This document shows positions 7,648-15,318 of a DNA stretch of 47,631 nucleotides, one piece after another (positions within the stretch are counted from its first letter, which is position 1; each line of letters begins with the position of its first letter). The position numbers and the translations under genes are program-made. This DNA comes from Selenomonadaceae bacterium (GTDB taxonomy: Bacteria; Bacillota; Negativicutes; Selenomonadales; Selenomonadaceae), in assembly GCA_017614505.1 (NCBI GenBank), contig JAGABT010000010.1:1-47631 (forward strand). The letters run 5' to 3'. A model generated the notes under the pieces. The model saw only the letters and a program-made list of their open reading frames with translations. It had not been told where the DNA came from and did no database searches.

Positions 7648-8106
7648 AGCATTTCTTTCGAGAAAGAAACGCTGGCAAAGAAAGCTGGACCGCATAGGTC
7701 GCATCCGGCGACCTGTGACGGCCCGCGCCCCATCCATGGGGCGCTTCTTAAGCGCGTGCGTCCATGTGGCGCCTCTTTTATATCGCCGGTCACACCACCG
7801 CATTTCTTTCGAGAAAGTGCAACTGCGATGAGTAAGAGCAGTTGCTGCTGGCAAAGAAAGCTGCCCGCTGCGGAAAGCACGCCTTGCTACGCAAGCCGCG
7901 CACACATCCGGCGATTTGCGCGGGCGGCCTCTTTTTTTATCGCCGGTCACACCACCCAGCTTCGCAGTAGCAAATTTCACAATCGCTTGATTTTTATCAG
8001 CATTTCTTTTAAGAAAAGAAACGCTGGCAAAGAAAATTGCCCGCTGAAATCGCATCCAGCGATTTGCGCGGGCGGCCGCCCGTCCATGGGCGGCCTCTTT
8101 TTTTAG
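7648..8106 (+). repeat. Cluster of three copies of the dispersed hairpin repeat (R2a, R2b, R2c)
   Basis: Three tandem but non-identical copies lie at about 7648-7783, 7800-7937 and 7998-8104. Each starts with a TTTCTTT...AAAGAAA arm, has a central GC-rich double hairpin and ends with a GC hairpin followed by CTCTTTT. R2b carries the extra arm GCAACTGC/GCAGTTGC in place of CGCT, and a TTGC/GCAA arm also seen in R7. R2c changes the central arms to AATCGC/GCGATT while keeping pairing. No gene is supported in this 460-nt gap. Confidence 0.85.
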
Positions 8107-8117
8107 CGCCTCTTTTT

Positions 8118-8891
8118 TTATTGTGCAATAAGCAAAAATGTTGTCAGCGCTAAAACTTCACTCAGAAATTCCGCCGCACCGTAAATATCTCCCGTCACTC
8201 CGCCGAGCTTAGCTGTCGCAAATTTTCCAAATTCCAGCGCGAATACCAGTGCAATCGCCAGCGCCACTATCGCCGCTAAAAATATTTCCTCACTAAAAAA
8301 AATCAGCGGCGTCAGTAGCAAAACCGTTTCGCCCGCCGCCAGCGCTAAGGTTTTCCGCGTTGTGAACTGCGCGAAAGATTTTCCAAGCCCCGCCGGTCTG
8401 GCGTATGGAAACATCGCTATCACCAGAACCATCGCCAGCCTTCCAATTACCGGCGCCGCAAAAACTGCCGCGCAACTCCACGCCAGCGAAATTTTTACCA
8501 GCTCCGCCAGCGTAGAAATTTCCAGCGCCGCCACGGTTACCAGCGCCACTACGCCGAATGCGCCAGCCCGCGAATCTTTCATTATTTCCAGCATTTTTTC
8601 CCGCTCTCTGCCGGAAAATACTCCGTCCGCCGAATCCATTAAGCCGTCGCAGTGTATCGCGCCCGTCAGCCATACCGACAAAAAAAATCCGACAGCGCCC
8701 GTGAATATCGGTACGCCGCCGCCAGTTAAAAAAATCAGCCCGCCAATCGCAAGCGCGTAGCAAATTCCGATTACCGCGCCGACCAGCGGGAAAAATTTTA
8801 CTGAGCCGCCGAAACTTTCTTCCGTCCAGACCGTCTGCCGCACGACCGAAATTCGCGTAAGAAACTGCAGCCCTATTAAAAATTCGTTCAT
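8118..8891 (-). CDS. cobS: Adenosylcobinamide-GDP ribazoletransferase (cobalamin synthase)
   Basis: The 257-residue integral membrane protein joins adenosylcobinamide-GDP with alpha-ribazole, the last ring-assembly step of cobalamin synthesis. The signature HCDGLMDSADGVFSG and the following EKMLEIMKDSRAGAFGV are characteristic, and several hydrophobic helices follow. The ATG at 8891 overlaps the stop codon of the upstream gene as ATGA, so translation is probably coupled; a longer frame to 8957 is disfavoured. No other cob gene and no cobalamin riboswitch is visible in the window. Confidence 0.93.
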   Translation of the reverse strand: MNEFLIGLQFLTRISVVRQTVWTEESFGGSVKFFPLVGAVIGICYALAIGGLIFLTGGGVPIFTGAVGFFLSVWLTGAIHCDGLMDSADGVFSGREREKMLEIMKDSRAGAFGVVALVTVAALEISTLAELVKISLAWSCAAVFAAPVIGRLAMVLVIAMFPYARPAGLGKSFAQFTTRKTLALAAGETVLLLTPLIFFSEEIFLAAIVALAIALVFALEFGKFATAKLGGVTGDIYGAAEFLSEVLALTTFLLIAQ

Positions 8892-10018
8892 AGCCTTTGT
8901 TTTTCGTTGTTCCAGTTTTTCATCCATTCGTTCATATTGTGGCGAATCAGGCTCCACAAAATTTCGGGGTCATTGTAAACCGCTTTGGCGTATGCGATAA
9001 ACTTTTTGCCGAGGAGCTTGCCGATAATTTCGCTGCCGGAACTTACCGCCATTCGCACGACGACCACCAGAATTATCGAAATTTTAAATCCGAGCACGGT
9101 TATGGCGATACCGCCGAACAGCGGCAGGAGGAAAATCATCGCCATTTTTATCACGAAGAACGAGAATGCCACGCCGCACGCGCCTTTGGTGATTCGCAGG
9201 AGCAGCGGACCTTTCTGGTGCATGAACGCCCAAATTTCTTTAGCCGCCCAGCGCGGGTGCCGCACGCCCTTGACGAAAAAAATTCCGGCGCGCCGACCGT
9301 AGTACTGGAAAAATTCTCCGACTTTCTGCAGCAATTTATTCACGTCCGAAGGGATTGTCGTTGCCGTCGCCATTACCGCCTGCGGGCTGAACTCTACAAC
9401 CGCGCCGCGCATTGAACCGAGTGCCGTGCCTAGCGCCGCCGGCGCCCGTCCTACGACACCCGTGACTGATTCGGGGATTGGCAGGGCAGGAATAAACGCC
9501 GCCACGACGTAAAGGGTTATTGCCAGCACGCGCCCCAGCGCCATCGCAAGAAAATATTTTATCACTGCGCGCGGGTTGCGCCTGAATGCCTGCGGGAATC
9601 TTTGAACGCGTTTGGGCAGTTTTTTTACCAGCGAATGGAAAAATTTATCGCCGACGGTTGGAAAATGATTTATGTCCACTTCCGGCGGGAACTCGAACTG
9701 GCTTTTGCCTTCCTGCTCAAGTTTGTGTGTCATTGCCATCATTCGGGCGAACGCGTCGGAAATTGCAGTTTCGCCGGCTTTTCGTACGCGCTCGCGCTCC
9801 GAATCGAATGACCGCGTTTGATTCATCATTTTGGCGAATTGCTCCGCCCACTCTTTCTGTCTTGCGTCGCTCTCCACCTTTCGCGTCGTGTCCATCATCT
9901 GCATAATCTGGCTCGCCAGCTGCCGCTGATGATTGTCCTGGTCGTCGCGTTTTGTCACGCTCGTCATCTGCTGCAACCGACGCGCCAGCGCCGCCTGCTT
10001 ATCTTCCTGCTCACTCAT
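8888..10018 (-). CDS. Unknown membrane protein with four N-terminal MMxxT-type repeats
   Basis: I do not recognise the family. The first 105 or so of its 376 residues are charged and probably helical. They contain four related units spaced about 25-40 residues apart: LQQMTSVTK, MQMMDTTRK, AKMMNQTRS and ARMMAMTHK. The rest has hydrophobic segments around residues 155-180 and 275-325, with basic linkers, so the protein is likely anchored in the membrane with a cytoplasmic coiled N-terminus. GGGGAGG lies before the ATG at 10018. Its stop overlaps the cobS start, suggesting one transcript, but no cobalamin-related motif is visible. Confidence 0.75.
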   Translation of the reverse strand: MSEQEDKQAALARRLQQMTSVTKRDDQDNHQRQLASQIMQMMDTTRKVESDARQKEWAEQFAKMMNQTRSFDSERERVRKAGETAISDAFARMMAMTHKLEQEGKSQFEFPPEVDINHFPTVGDKFFHSLVKKLPKRVQRFPQAFRRNPRAVIKYFLAMALGRVLAITLYVVAAFIPALPIPESVTGVVGRAPAALGTALGSMRGAVVEFSPQAVMATATTIPSDVNKLLQKVGEFFQYYGRRAGIFFVKGVRHPRWAAKEIWAFMHQKGPLLLRITKGACGVAFSFFVIKMAMIFLLPLFGGIAITVLGFKISIILVVVVRMAVSSGSEIIGKLLGKKFIAYAKAVYNDPEILWSLIRHNMNEWMKNWNNEKQRL

Positions 10019-10062
10019 GCTCTCACCTCCCCGCCAAAAATTCTGTCAATTCCATTTTTATT

Positions 10063-10091
10063 AGTTTAATCCACGCGGCGCCCGCTGTCAA
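10063..10091 (-). promoter_or_regulatory. Probable promoter of the unknown membrane gene and cobS
   Basis: On the minus strand TTGACA (10091-10086) and TAAACT (10068-10063) are separated by 17 nt, about 45 nt upstream of the start codon at 10018. Confidence 0.6.
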
Positions 10092-10124
10092 TTTGCCTCG
10101 AAAAAATTTTTTGGAGTTTTGTTT

Positions 10125-10228
10125 CAGCATTTCTTTTAAAAAAAGAAACGCTGGCAAAGAAAATGGGCCGCATAGGTCGCGTCCAGCGACCTGTGACGGC
10201 CCGCGCCACTTCCATGTGGCGCCTCTAA
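10125..10228 (+). repeat. Dispersed three-hairpin repeat, copy R3
   Basis: This is a complete copy: TTTCTTTT/AAAAGAAA arm, then GGGCCG...CGGCCC outer and GGTCGC/GCGACC inner arms, then GCGCCAC/GTGGCGC with a TTCCAT loop. It lies between two divergently transcribed genes, so at this site it cannot be simply a 3'-end terminator. Confidence 0.85.
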
Positions 10229-10260
10229 TTGCAAAGGTTTCATTATATTGGAGGTTTTCT

Positions 10261-11034
10261 ATGGAAAATTTTATTGTCACTACCGCCCGCAAGCCCGCCG
10301 CTGACGCTCAATTTCTGGCTGAGGTTACCGCCGCCAAACTTGGCTTGAAATTTATACCGCGCGCGGATTTTTCACTCAACGCGTTAAAAAAAATTCACGG
10401 CGTCCAAAATATTCTGCTGGTCAGGAATAATCTGCTGAGCATTGTCACGACGGACGGCGAGATTTTCTTTCACCCGAACACCGCACATTTGCGGATTAAA
10501 AATCTGCGCGAAGGCAAAGGCGACCGGCTCATCGACGCCGCCAAAATAAAAACCGGCGATAAAATTCTCGACTGCACGCTCGGATTGGGAAGCGACGCCA
10601 TTGTTGAGAGTTTCGTTGCCGGTAGTGTGACAGCGCTGGAAATTAATCCCGCGCTCGCTGAACTCGTTCGTTTCGGTATGAAAAATTTCGCGGACGATAC
10701 GCCGCACGTTTTGAATGCCATGCGACGCGTCGAAGTTATTACCGCCAGTTATACTGATTTTCTGAAAACTGCCGCTGATAAATCTTTTGACGTGGTTTAC
10801 TTCGACCCGATGTTCCGGCACGCGCTTGAAAAAAGTTCTGGCATTAATCCAATTCGCGCGGTTGCAGATCACGCGCCGCTTGACGCTAATTCAGTACGCG
10901 AAGCCTGCAGAGTTGCTCGCCGTTGCGTCGTTATGAAGGAAAATGCGCGCAGTCTGGAATTTGAACGGCTGGGCTTTGAAATTGCCAGCGGCGGGAAGTA
11001 CAGCCCGATTAGTTTTGGCGTTATCGAACTTTAG
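10261..11034 (+). CDS. SAM-dependent methyltransferase, RsmJ-like
   Basis: The 257-residue protein has a class I methyltransferase fold. The SAM-binding motif appears as ILDCTLGLGSDA near residues 102-113, an acidic ALEINP follows, and the catalytic-type motif is YFDPMF near 180. The arrangement resembles RsmJ (YhiQ), which makes m2G1516 in 16S rRNA, and family members of unknown target in Bacillota. TGGAGG lies 6-7 nt before the ATG at 10261. The 3' end overlaps the convergent zinc-ribbon gene by 14 nt. The rRNA target is an inference. Confidence 0.75.
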   Translation: MENFIVTTARKPAADAQFLAEVTAAKLGLKFIPRADFSLNALKKIHGVQNILLVRNNLLSIVTTDGEIFFHPNTAHLRIKNLREGKGDRLIDAAKIKTGDKILDCTLGLGSDAIVESFVAGSVTALEINPALAELVRFGMKNFADDTPHVLNAMRRVEVITASYTDFLKTAADKSFDVVYFDPMFRHALEKSSGINPIRAVADHAPLDANSVREACRVARRCVVMKENARSLEFERLGFEIASGGKYSPISFGVIEL

Positions 11035-11329
11035 CGGAAAAGAAAAATATCATCACCGTGATAAAAATACCGGCGGCGCCGTACATTGGACCTTCAGTGA
11101 CAAACGCGTAGACCGTGGCGGCGAGGCAGAAAATCGTAGCGAAAAGCGTCTGCTTAGCGGCTTCGCGGCGGTACAGGAAAGTTTTGTAGTCGACGCCGGT
11201 CGCCTCCTTGAAACAGTCGTGGCAGATAATTTCCTGCTTGCCGTCGATATTTTTATGAATCAGCGCCTCTTTGTCAGTGAGCTTTTTGCCGCATTTCGCG
11301 CAGAAAAGTTTATGCGTTTTCTCAGCCAT
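11021..11329 (-). CDS. Small zinc-ribbon membrane protein
   Basis: The 102-residue protein has an N-terminal zinc ribbon with two Cys pairs, CAKCGKK and CHDCF (residues about 10-38), and two hydrophobic segments near 62-98 at the C-terminus. It is probably a small membrane protein with a cytoplasmic zinc-binding head. Its ATG at 11329 overlaps the last 8 nt of hemL, so translation is likely coupled. Function is unknown. Its 3' end overlaps the convergent methyltransferase gene. Confidence 0.75.
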   Translation of the reverse strand: MAEKTHKLFCAKCGKKLTDKEALIHKNIDGKQEIICHDCFKEATGVDYKTFLYRREAAKQTLFATIFCLAATVYAFVTEGPMYGAAGIFITVMIFFFSAKVR

Positions 11330-12590
11330 TGAGCCAGCTCCTTTCGGCGGCGGCGAGAGTTTTGGAAATATCTTCGTCAGTATGCGCGGCAGACATAAAG
11401 AGCGTTTCAAATTGCGACGGCGCCAGATAAATTCCGCGCTCAAGCATATTTTTAAACCAGCGCTTGAATTTGTTCTGGTCAGCGGCGGCGGCGTCCTCGA
11501 AATTCTCAACAGGCTTAGCGCTGAAAAAAATGCTGAACATTGAGCCCGCCTGAGGAATTTGAACGCTGGCGCCGAGAATTTTCTTAAGCCCGTCGACGAG
11601 CTTTGAAGTTTTCGCGGTAAGATTTTCGGTAAAATTCGACGTGGATAAAATAATTTCCAGCGTGGCGATACCGGCAGTCATGGCGAGGGGGTTGCCGCTG
11701 AGCGTACCCGCCTGATAAATTCTGCCGTCGGGCGAAACGTTGCGCATAATGTCCGCGCGCCCGCCATAAGCCGCGCAGGGCAGACCGCCGCCGATAACTT
11801 TGCCGAGGCAGGTCAAATCCGGCGTGATTTTAAAATCCGCCTGCACGTTATTTCTGAAGCCGCACATGACTTCATCGAAAATCAGCAGGGCGCCGAATTT
11901 TCTGGTAACGTCGCGCAGATTCTGCAGGAAATTATTTTTCGGCAGGACTAAGCCCATATTTCCGGCTATTGGCTCGACGATAACGGCGGCGATTTGCTCG
12001 CCGCATTCAGCGAAAACTTTTTCAACGGCGGCGGTATCGTTGTAGGGCAGGGCGATTGTATCTCGCGCAGTGCCGACCGTAACGCCAGGGCTTGAAGGTT
12101 CGCCGAAAGTCGCCGCGCCGGAGCCAGCGTTGACTAAAAGCGAATCGCTGTGTCCGTGATAGCAGCCGATAAATTTTACAATCTTGTCACGGTGAGTGAA
12201 TCCGCGCGCCACGCGAATAGCGCTCATAGTGGCTTCGGTGCCGGAATTTACCATGCGAATGACTTCGATGCTGGGATAAAATTTCTGCACGAGTTCAGCC
12301 AGATTAGTTTCAAGCTCAGTGGGCGCGCCGTAGCTGGTGCCGCGTTCGACAGCTGACTGGAGCGCGCTGACAACTTTTTCGTGCGCGTGACCGAGAATCA
12401 TAGGTCCCCACGAGCCAACGTAGTCAATGTATTCGTTGCCGTCAATGTCGAAAATGCGGCTGCCCTTCGCGCTGGCGATAAATGGCGGGGTGCCGCCAAC
12501 ACTGCCGTAGGAACGCACGGGGCTGTTGACGCCGCCAGGCATGAATTTTTTCGCTCGGGTAAACGCGGCGGCAGATTTTTCCAGATTCAA
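11322..12590 (-). CDS. hemL: Glutamate-1-semialdehyde 2,1-aminomutase
   Basis: The 422-residue PLP enzyme converts glutamate-1-semialdehyde to 5-aminolevulinate in the C5 route to haem and corrins. Diagnostic segments are FMPGGVNSPVR, the substrate region GSEATMSAIR, FDEVMCGFR, and the PLP lysine in LGKVIGGGLP near residue 262. The length matches the family. I choose TTG at 12590 because the run GGGGGG (sense strand) lies 10 nt upstream; a TTG at 12608 would start before that run and lack a site. Other haem genes are not in the window, but cobS nearby also depends on this precursor. Confidence 0.93.
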   Translation of the reverse strand: MNLEKSAAAFTRAKKFMPGGVNSPVRSYGSVGGTPPFIASAKGSRIFDIDGNEYIDYVGSWGPMILGHAHEKVVSALQSAVERGTSYGAPTELETNLAELVQKFYPSIEVIRMVNSGTEATMSAIRVARGFTHRDKIVKFIGCYHGHSDSLLVNAGSGAATFGEPSSPGVTVGTARDTIALPYNDTAAVEKVFAECGEQIAAVIVEPIAGNMGLVLPKNNFLQNLRDVTRKFGALLIFDEVMCGFRNNVQADFKITPDLTCLGKVIGGGLPCAAYGGRADIMRNVSPDGRIYQAGTLSGNPLAMTAGIATLEIILSTSNFTENLTAKTSKLVDGLKKILGASVQIPQAGSMFSIFFSAKPVENFEDAAAADQNKFKRWFKNMLERGIYLAPSQFETLFMSAAHTDEDISKTLAAAERSWLNG

Positions 12591-12609
12591 TTTGTAGTTT
12601 CCCCCCAAA

Positions 12610-12722
12610 ATGCGAAAATTCGGAGCGCGCCATGGACGGCGCGCCCGCCTGCCAGCTCACATGGATGTGAGCGAAGCAGGCATGTTTTCTTTGCTACTTT
12701 CTTTTGCGCCAAAAGAAAGTAG
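12610..12722 (-). repeat. Dispersed three-hairpin repeat, copy R4, entering a coding region
   Basis: This is a reverse copy: GCGCGCC/GGCGCGC with an ATGGA loop, then outer CCTGC/GCAGG around inner CTCACAT/ATGTGAG, then CTTTCTTTTG/CAAAAGAAAG. The inner and outer stems differ in sequence from other copies but keep perfect pairing. The left part overlaps the last 21 or so codons of the DUF4931-like gene. Confidence 0.8.
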
Positions 12723-13487
12723 ATTATCTTCAAAATAAATTCGGCGGACTTCCTCGGCGATTTGAGTAATATTGCGCGGCAGAAAATGAATGTTGTATCC
12801 GACGAAATAGGGCGAAGTTGCAAAGCGCGGCATAATCTTCGCGTAGCCAATCCCTGCGCGATGATAGAAAAAAATATTATAGCTGTTGAGATTTTTGCGG
12901 AAAAAGTTCATCAGATAATGCACGCCAATCTGGAGAAAATCCGCCAGCGTATCAATATCGCCGCCGACTTCAGCGACAACGTTCAGCTCGCCGAAACCGA
13001 CACGCGGGCAGTTTGAAACGTTCAGCTCGACGCCATTTTTCTGCGCGATAACAATCCCGCGCAATTCTTCCGGCTCAAACAAAAGTTCCGAGTTCAGTTT
13101 AGGAAAGCCGACCAGCTGCATATGCGGATGCTTAATCGTGCCGCCGGACATTGGTCCGAAATTCTTGAAAAATAAAACTTCCTCGTACCTGCCGGAACTC
13201 AAAAGCGCGCGCCAGTGCTTCACGCCCATACGAATCACGCGGCGCATTTGCTCGCGGCTGTAATTCGGCATGTCAATATCGCATTCGCTGCCCTCAATCA
13301 GCACAAACAAATCCGCGCCTTCAATCACGGGGTATTTATTCCGCAGAAAAATAATATCGCCGTCGGTATCGATAATCCCCGTCAGATTCGCAACGTCGCA
13401 GAAAGGACAGGCGTTCTCGGTATGGACGATATTTTCCGGCTTGGTCTTGCCAATATCGGTGTTGAACTTTATCAGATTGAAATTCAC
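12657..13487 (-). CDS. DUF4931-like protein, HIT/GalT fold
   Basis: The 276-residue protein resembles the galactose-1-phosphate uridylyltransferase branch of the HIT superfamily. It has CPFC near residue 28 (possible zinc site) and the catalytic-type triad HPHMQ near 128. Family members are annotated DUF4931 and probably handle nucleotidyl or nucleotide-sugar substrates, but the reaction is unknown. The start is GTG at 13487 with GGAGGGCGG just upstream. The last residues, GAKESSKENMPASLTSM, are encoded by repeat copy R4, so the original C-terminus was probably replaced when the repeat arrived. Confidence 0.78.
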   Translation of the reverse strand: MNFNLIKFNTDIGKTKPENIVHTENACPFCDVANLTGIIDTDGDIIFLRNKYPVIEGADLFVLIEGSECDIDMPNYSREQMRRVIRMGVKHWRALLSSGRYEEVLFFKNFGPMSGGTIKHPHMQLVGFPKLNSELLFEPEELRGIVIAQKNGVELNVSNCPRVGFGELNVVAEVGGDIDTLADFLQIGVHYLMNFFRKNLNSYNIFFYHRAGIGYAKIMPRFATSPYFVGYNIHFLPRNITQIAEEVRRIYFEDNLLSFGAKESSKENMPASLTSM

Positions 13488-13514
13488 GGCGCCGCCCTCC
13501 TCGAAAAAAATTCC

Positions 13515-13543
13515 TGTTCACTGCGCGCCAAAAATGCTATAAT
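13515..13543 (+). promoter_or_regulatory. Probable extended -10 promoter of the flippase gene
   Basis: A perfect TATAAT at 13538-13543 has TGC directly upstream (extended -10). The -35, TGTTCA at 13515-13520, is poor but correctly spaced at 17 nt. Confidence 0.6.
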
Positions 13544-13596
13544 CAGTGGCAATTATAACTTTGCTGAAAATTTTTTGCAACTGCAGGCGGTGAGCA

Positions 13597-15228
13597 ATGA
13601 CGGAAACAAAATCAACCGACAACGAAAAACTTTTGCGAGGGACGTTCATTCTGACGATAGCCAGTTTCGTCGTCAAGGTAATCGGCTCGCTGAACTGGAT
13701 ATTCGTCTCGCGAATACTGGGCGGCGAAGGCATTGGCTTGTACCAGATGGCGTTCCCGATATATTTTCTGGCGATGACGGTATCGCAGGCGGGCGTACCC
13801 GTCGCCATTTCGATAATCACGGCGGAGCGGGTAGCGCTCAACGACATATTCGGCGCGAAACGGGTTTTCAGAATTTCGATGGCGCTGATGTTTTTAACTG
13901 GCGTAATTTTTTCAGTGCTGACGTATTTTTCAGCGACGTGGCTAATCGATTGGCACTTCATACGGGACGCGCGCGCGCACATGTCGGTCGTAGTTTTGGC
14001 GCCGACGGTATTTTTCGTGACACTGCTGGCGTCTTCGCGCGGATACCTGCAGGGCTGGCAGCGCATGACGCCGACGGCAGTTTCACAAATCGTCGAGCAG
14101 ATTTTCCGCGTGATAACGATGATAGTGCTGGCGGATTTACTTTTGCCGTGGGGACTGGACTACGCGGCGGCTGGCGCAAGTTTAGGAGCGCTGGCAGGAG
14201 CGGTAACCGGCTTAATCGTGCTGGTGTACTTCCACATAAAACTTAACCGCGAAATTGAGCAGACTTACGGCAAGGATTTACAGCCAACGCCGCAGTCAGC
14301 GTCCGAGTCGACATTCTCAATCATAAAAAGAATTTTCAAGCTGTCCCTGCCGGTGAGCGCGGCGTCGATAATGCTGCCAATCGTGTCGAACATCGACTTG
14401 ATGATAGTGCCGCAGCGGCTGGAAGTGGCGGGCTATTCGGTGCGGCAGGCGACGGAGCTTTTCGGCTACCTGAACGGCATGGCGATACCGCTGATAAATC
14501 TGGCGACGATTTTAACGGCGTCGCTGGCGGTATCAATCGTGCCGGCAATTTCGGAATCGCGGGCGCTGAAGCAGTCCGAGCGGATTTACAACCAGACGGC
14601 GGCGGGTATCAGAATTTCAAACTTCGTGTGCTTTCCGGCGTTCGTGGTGATATTTTTCCTGGCGACGCCAATTTCCTCGCTGATTTACAACGCGCCAGGC
14701 GCGGGACCGGCAGTCATGATTTCGGCGGTGTCGATAATTTTGCTGGGCATGCATCAGGTCTCGACGGGCGTGCTGCAGGGGCTTGGGCATACGACGATAC
14801 CGATGGTGAACATGATTCTTGCGGCGGCGGGGAAAATTTTTCTGAACTGGACTTTGACGGCGATACCGGCGTTCGGAATAATGGGCGCGGCTTGGGCGAC
14901 GGCGGCGGACGTGGGCGTTGCGGCGGTTATAAATTTGTACTTCGTGCACAAATACACCGGCTACAGAATGGAATGGGCGCAGCTTTTCAAAACGGTTTGC
15001 GCGGCGGGCGTCATGGCGCTCGTGATTAAATTTTTCTACGAATTTACAATGGCGCAGTGGCAGATTGAAGTTGTCTCGACATTCGGCGCGGTTTTCGTGG
15101 GCTGCGTGGTGTACGTGGCGGCGGTCGCGCTTTTCGGCGGTATGCGCAAGGAAGACATGCAGAGCATTCCAATGATTGGCAGATTCGCCGTGAAGATTTT
15201 GAGCCGCGTTGGGATTTTCAAAGCGTGA
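13597..15228 (+). CDS. SpoVB/MurJ-superfamily polysaccharide flippase
   Basis: The 543-residue polytopic protein belongs to the MOP flippase superfamily, closest in appearance to SpoVB/YtgP. Members move lipid-linked cell-wall or polysaccharide precursors across the inner membrane. The N-terminal TFILTIASFVVKVIGSL, GGEGIGLYQMAFPIY, and SRGYLQGWQRMTPTAVSQ are typical, with about 14 hydrophobic segments in total. GGCGGTGAG precedes the ATG. Whether it moves lipid II or another lipid-linked sugar cannot be decided. It is followed directly by a strong promoter for an RTX-like surface protein. Confidence 0.88.
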   Translation: MTETKSTDNEKLLRGTFILTIASFVVKVIGSLNWIFVSRILGGEGIGLYQMAFPIYFLAMTVSQAGVPVAISIITAERVALNDIFGAKRVFRISMALMFLTGVIFSVLTYFSATWLIDWHFIRDARAHMSVVVLAPTVFFVTLLASSRGYLQGWQRMTPTAVSQIVEQIFRVITMIVLADLLLPWGLDYAAAGASLGALAGAVTGLIVLVYFHIKLNREIEQTYGKDLQPTPQSASESTFSIIKRIFKLSLPVSAASIMLPIVSNIDLMIVPQRLEVAGYSVRQATELFGYLNGMAIPLINLATILTASLAVSIVPAISESRALKQSERIYNQTAAGIRISNFVCFPAFVVIFFLATPISSLIYNAPGAGPAVMISAVSIILLGMHQVSTGVLQGLGHTTIPMVNMILAAAGKIFLNWTLTAIPAFGIMGAAWATAADVGVAAVINLYFVHKYTGYRMEWAQLFKTVCAAGVMALVIKFFYEFTMAQWQIEVVSTFGAVFVGCVVYVAAVALFGGMRKEDMQSIPMIGRFAVKILSRVGIFKA

Positions 15229-15244
15229 TATTTTTCGATATATC

Positions 15245-15272
15245 TTGACAGGATTAAATAGCGGGCTATAAT
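15245..15272 (+). promoter_or_regulatory. Strong consensus promoter of the 691-residue RTX-like gene
   Basis: Perfect TTGACA (15245-15250) and perfect TATAAT (15267-15272) are separated by 16 nt, 47 nt before the start codon. High constitutive expression would be expected unless a regulator blocks it. Confidence 0.85.
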
Positions 15273-15318
15273 TTTCCGTAACAGTTGAGTCAAATTTTCT
15301 GGGAAGGAGCGGATTTTT

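Noticed and set aside
7636..8106. Long open frames on both strands in the repeat cluster
   Set aside because: They are translations of hairpin repeats, with no recognised domain, poor start signals and the same odd peptides wherever the repeat occurs.
8892..10124. Cobalamin riboswitch for cobS
   Set aside because: Upstream of cobS is coding sequence, and the leader before the upstream gene is too short and has no B12-box.
12601..12606. Six-base homopolymer upstream of hemL (and a similar one near 20764) as phase-variable tracts
   Set aside because: They are short and most likely serve as ribosome binding sites for the TTG and ATG starts. They do not lie between promoter boxes.
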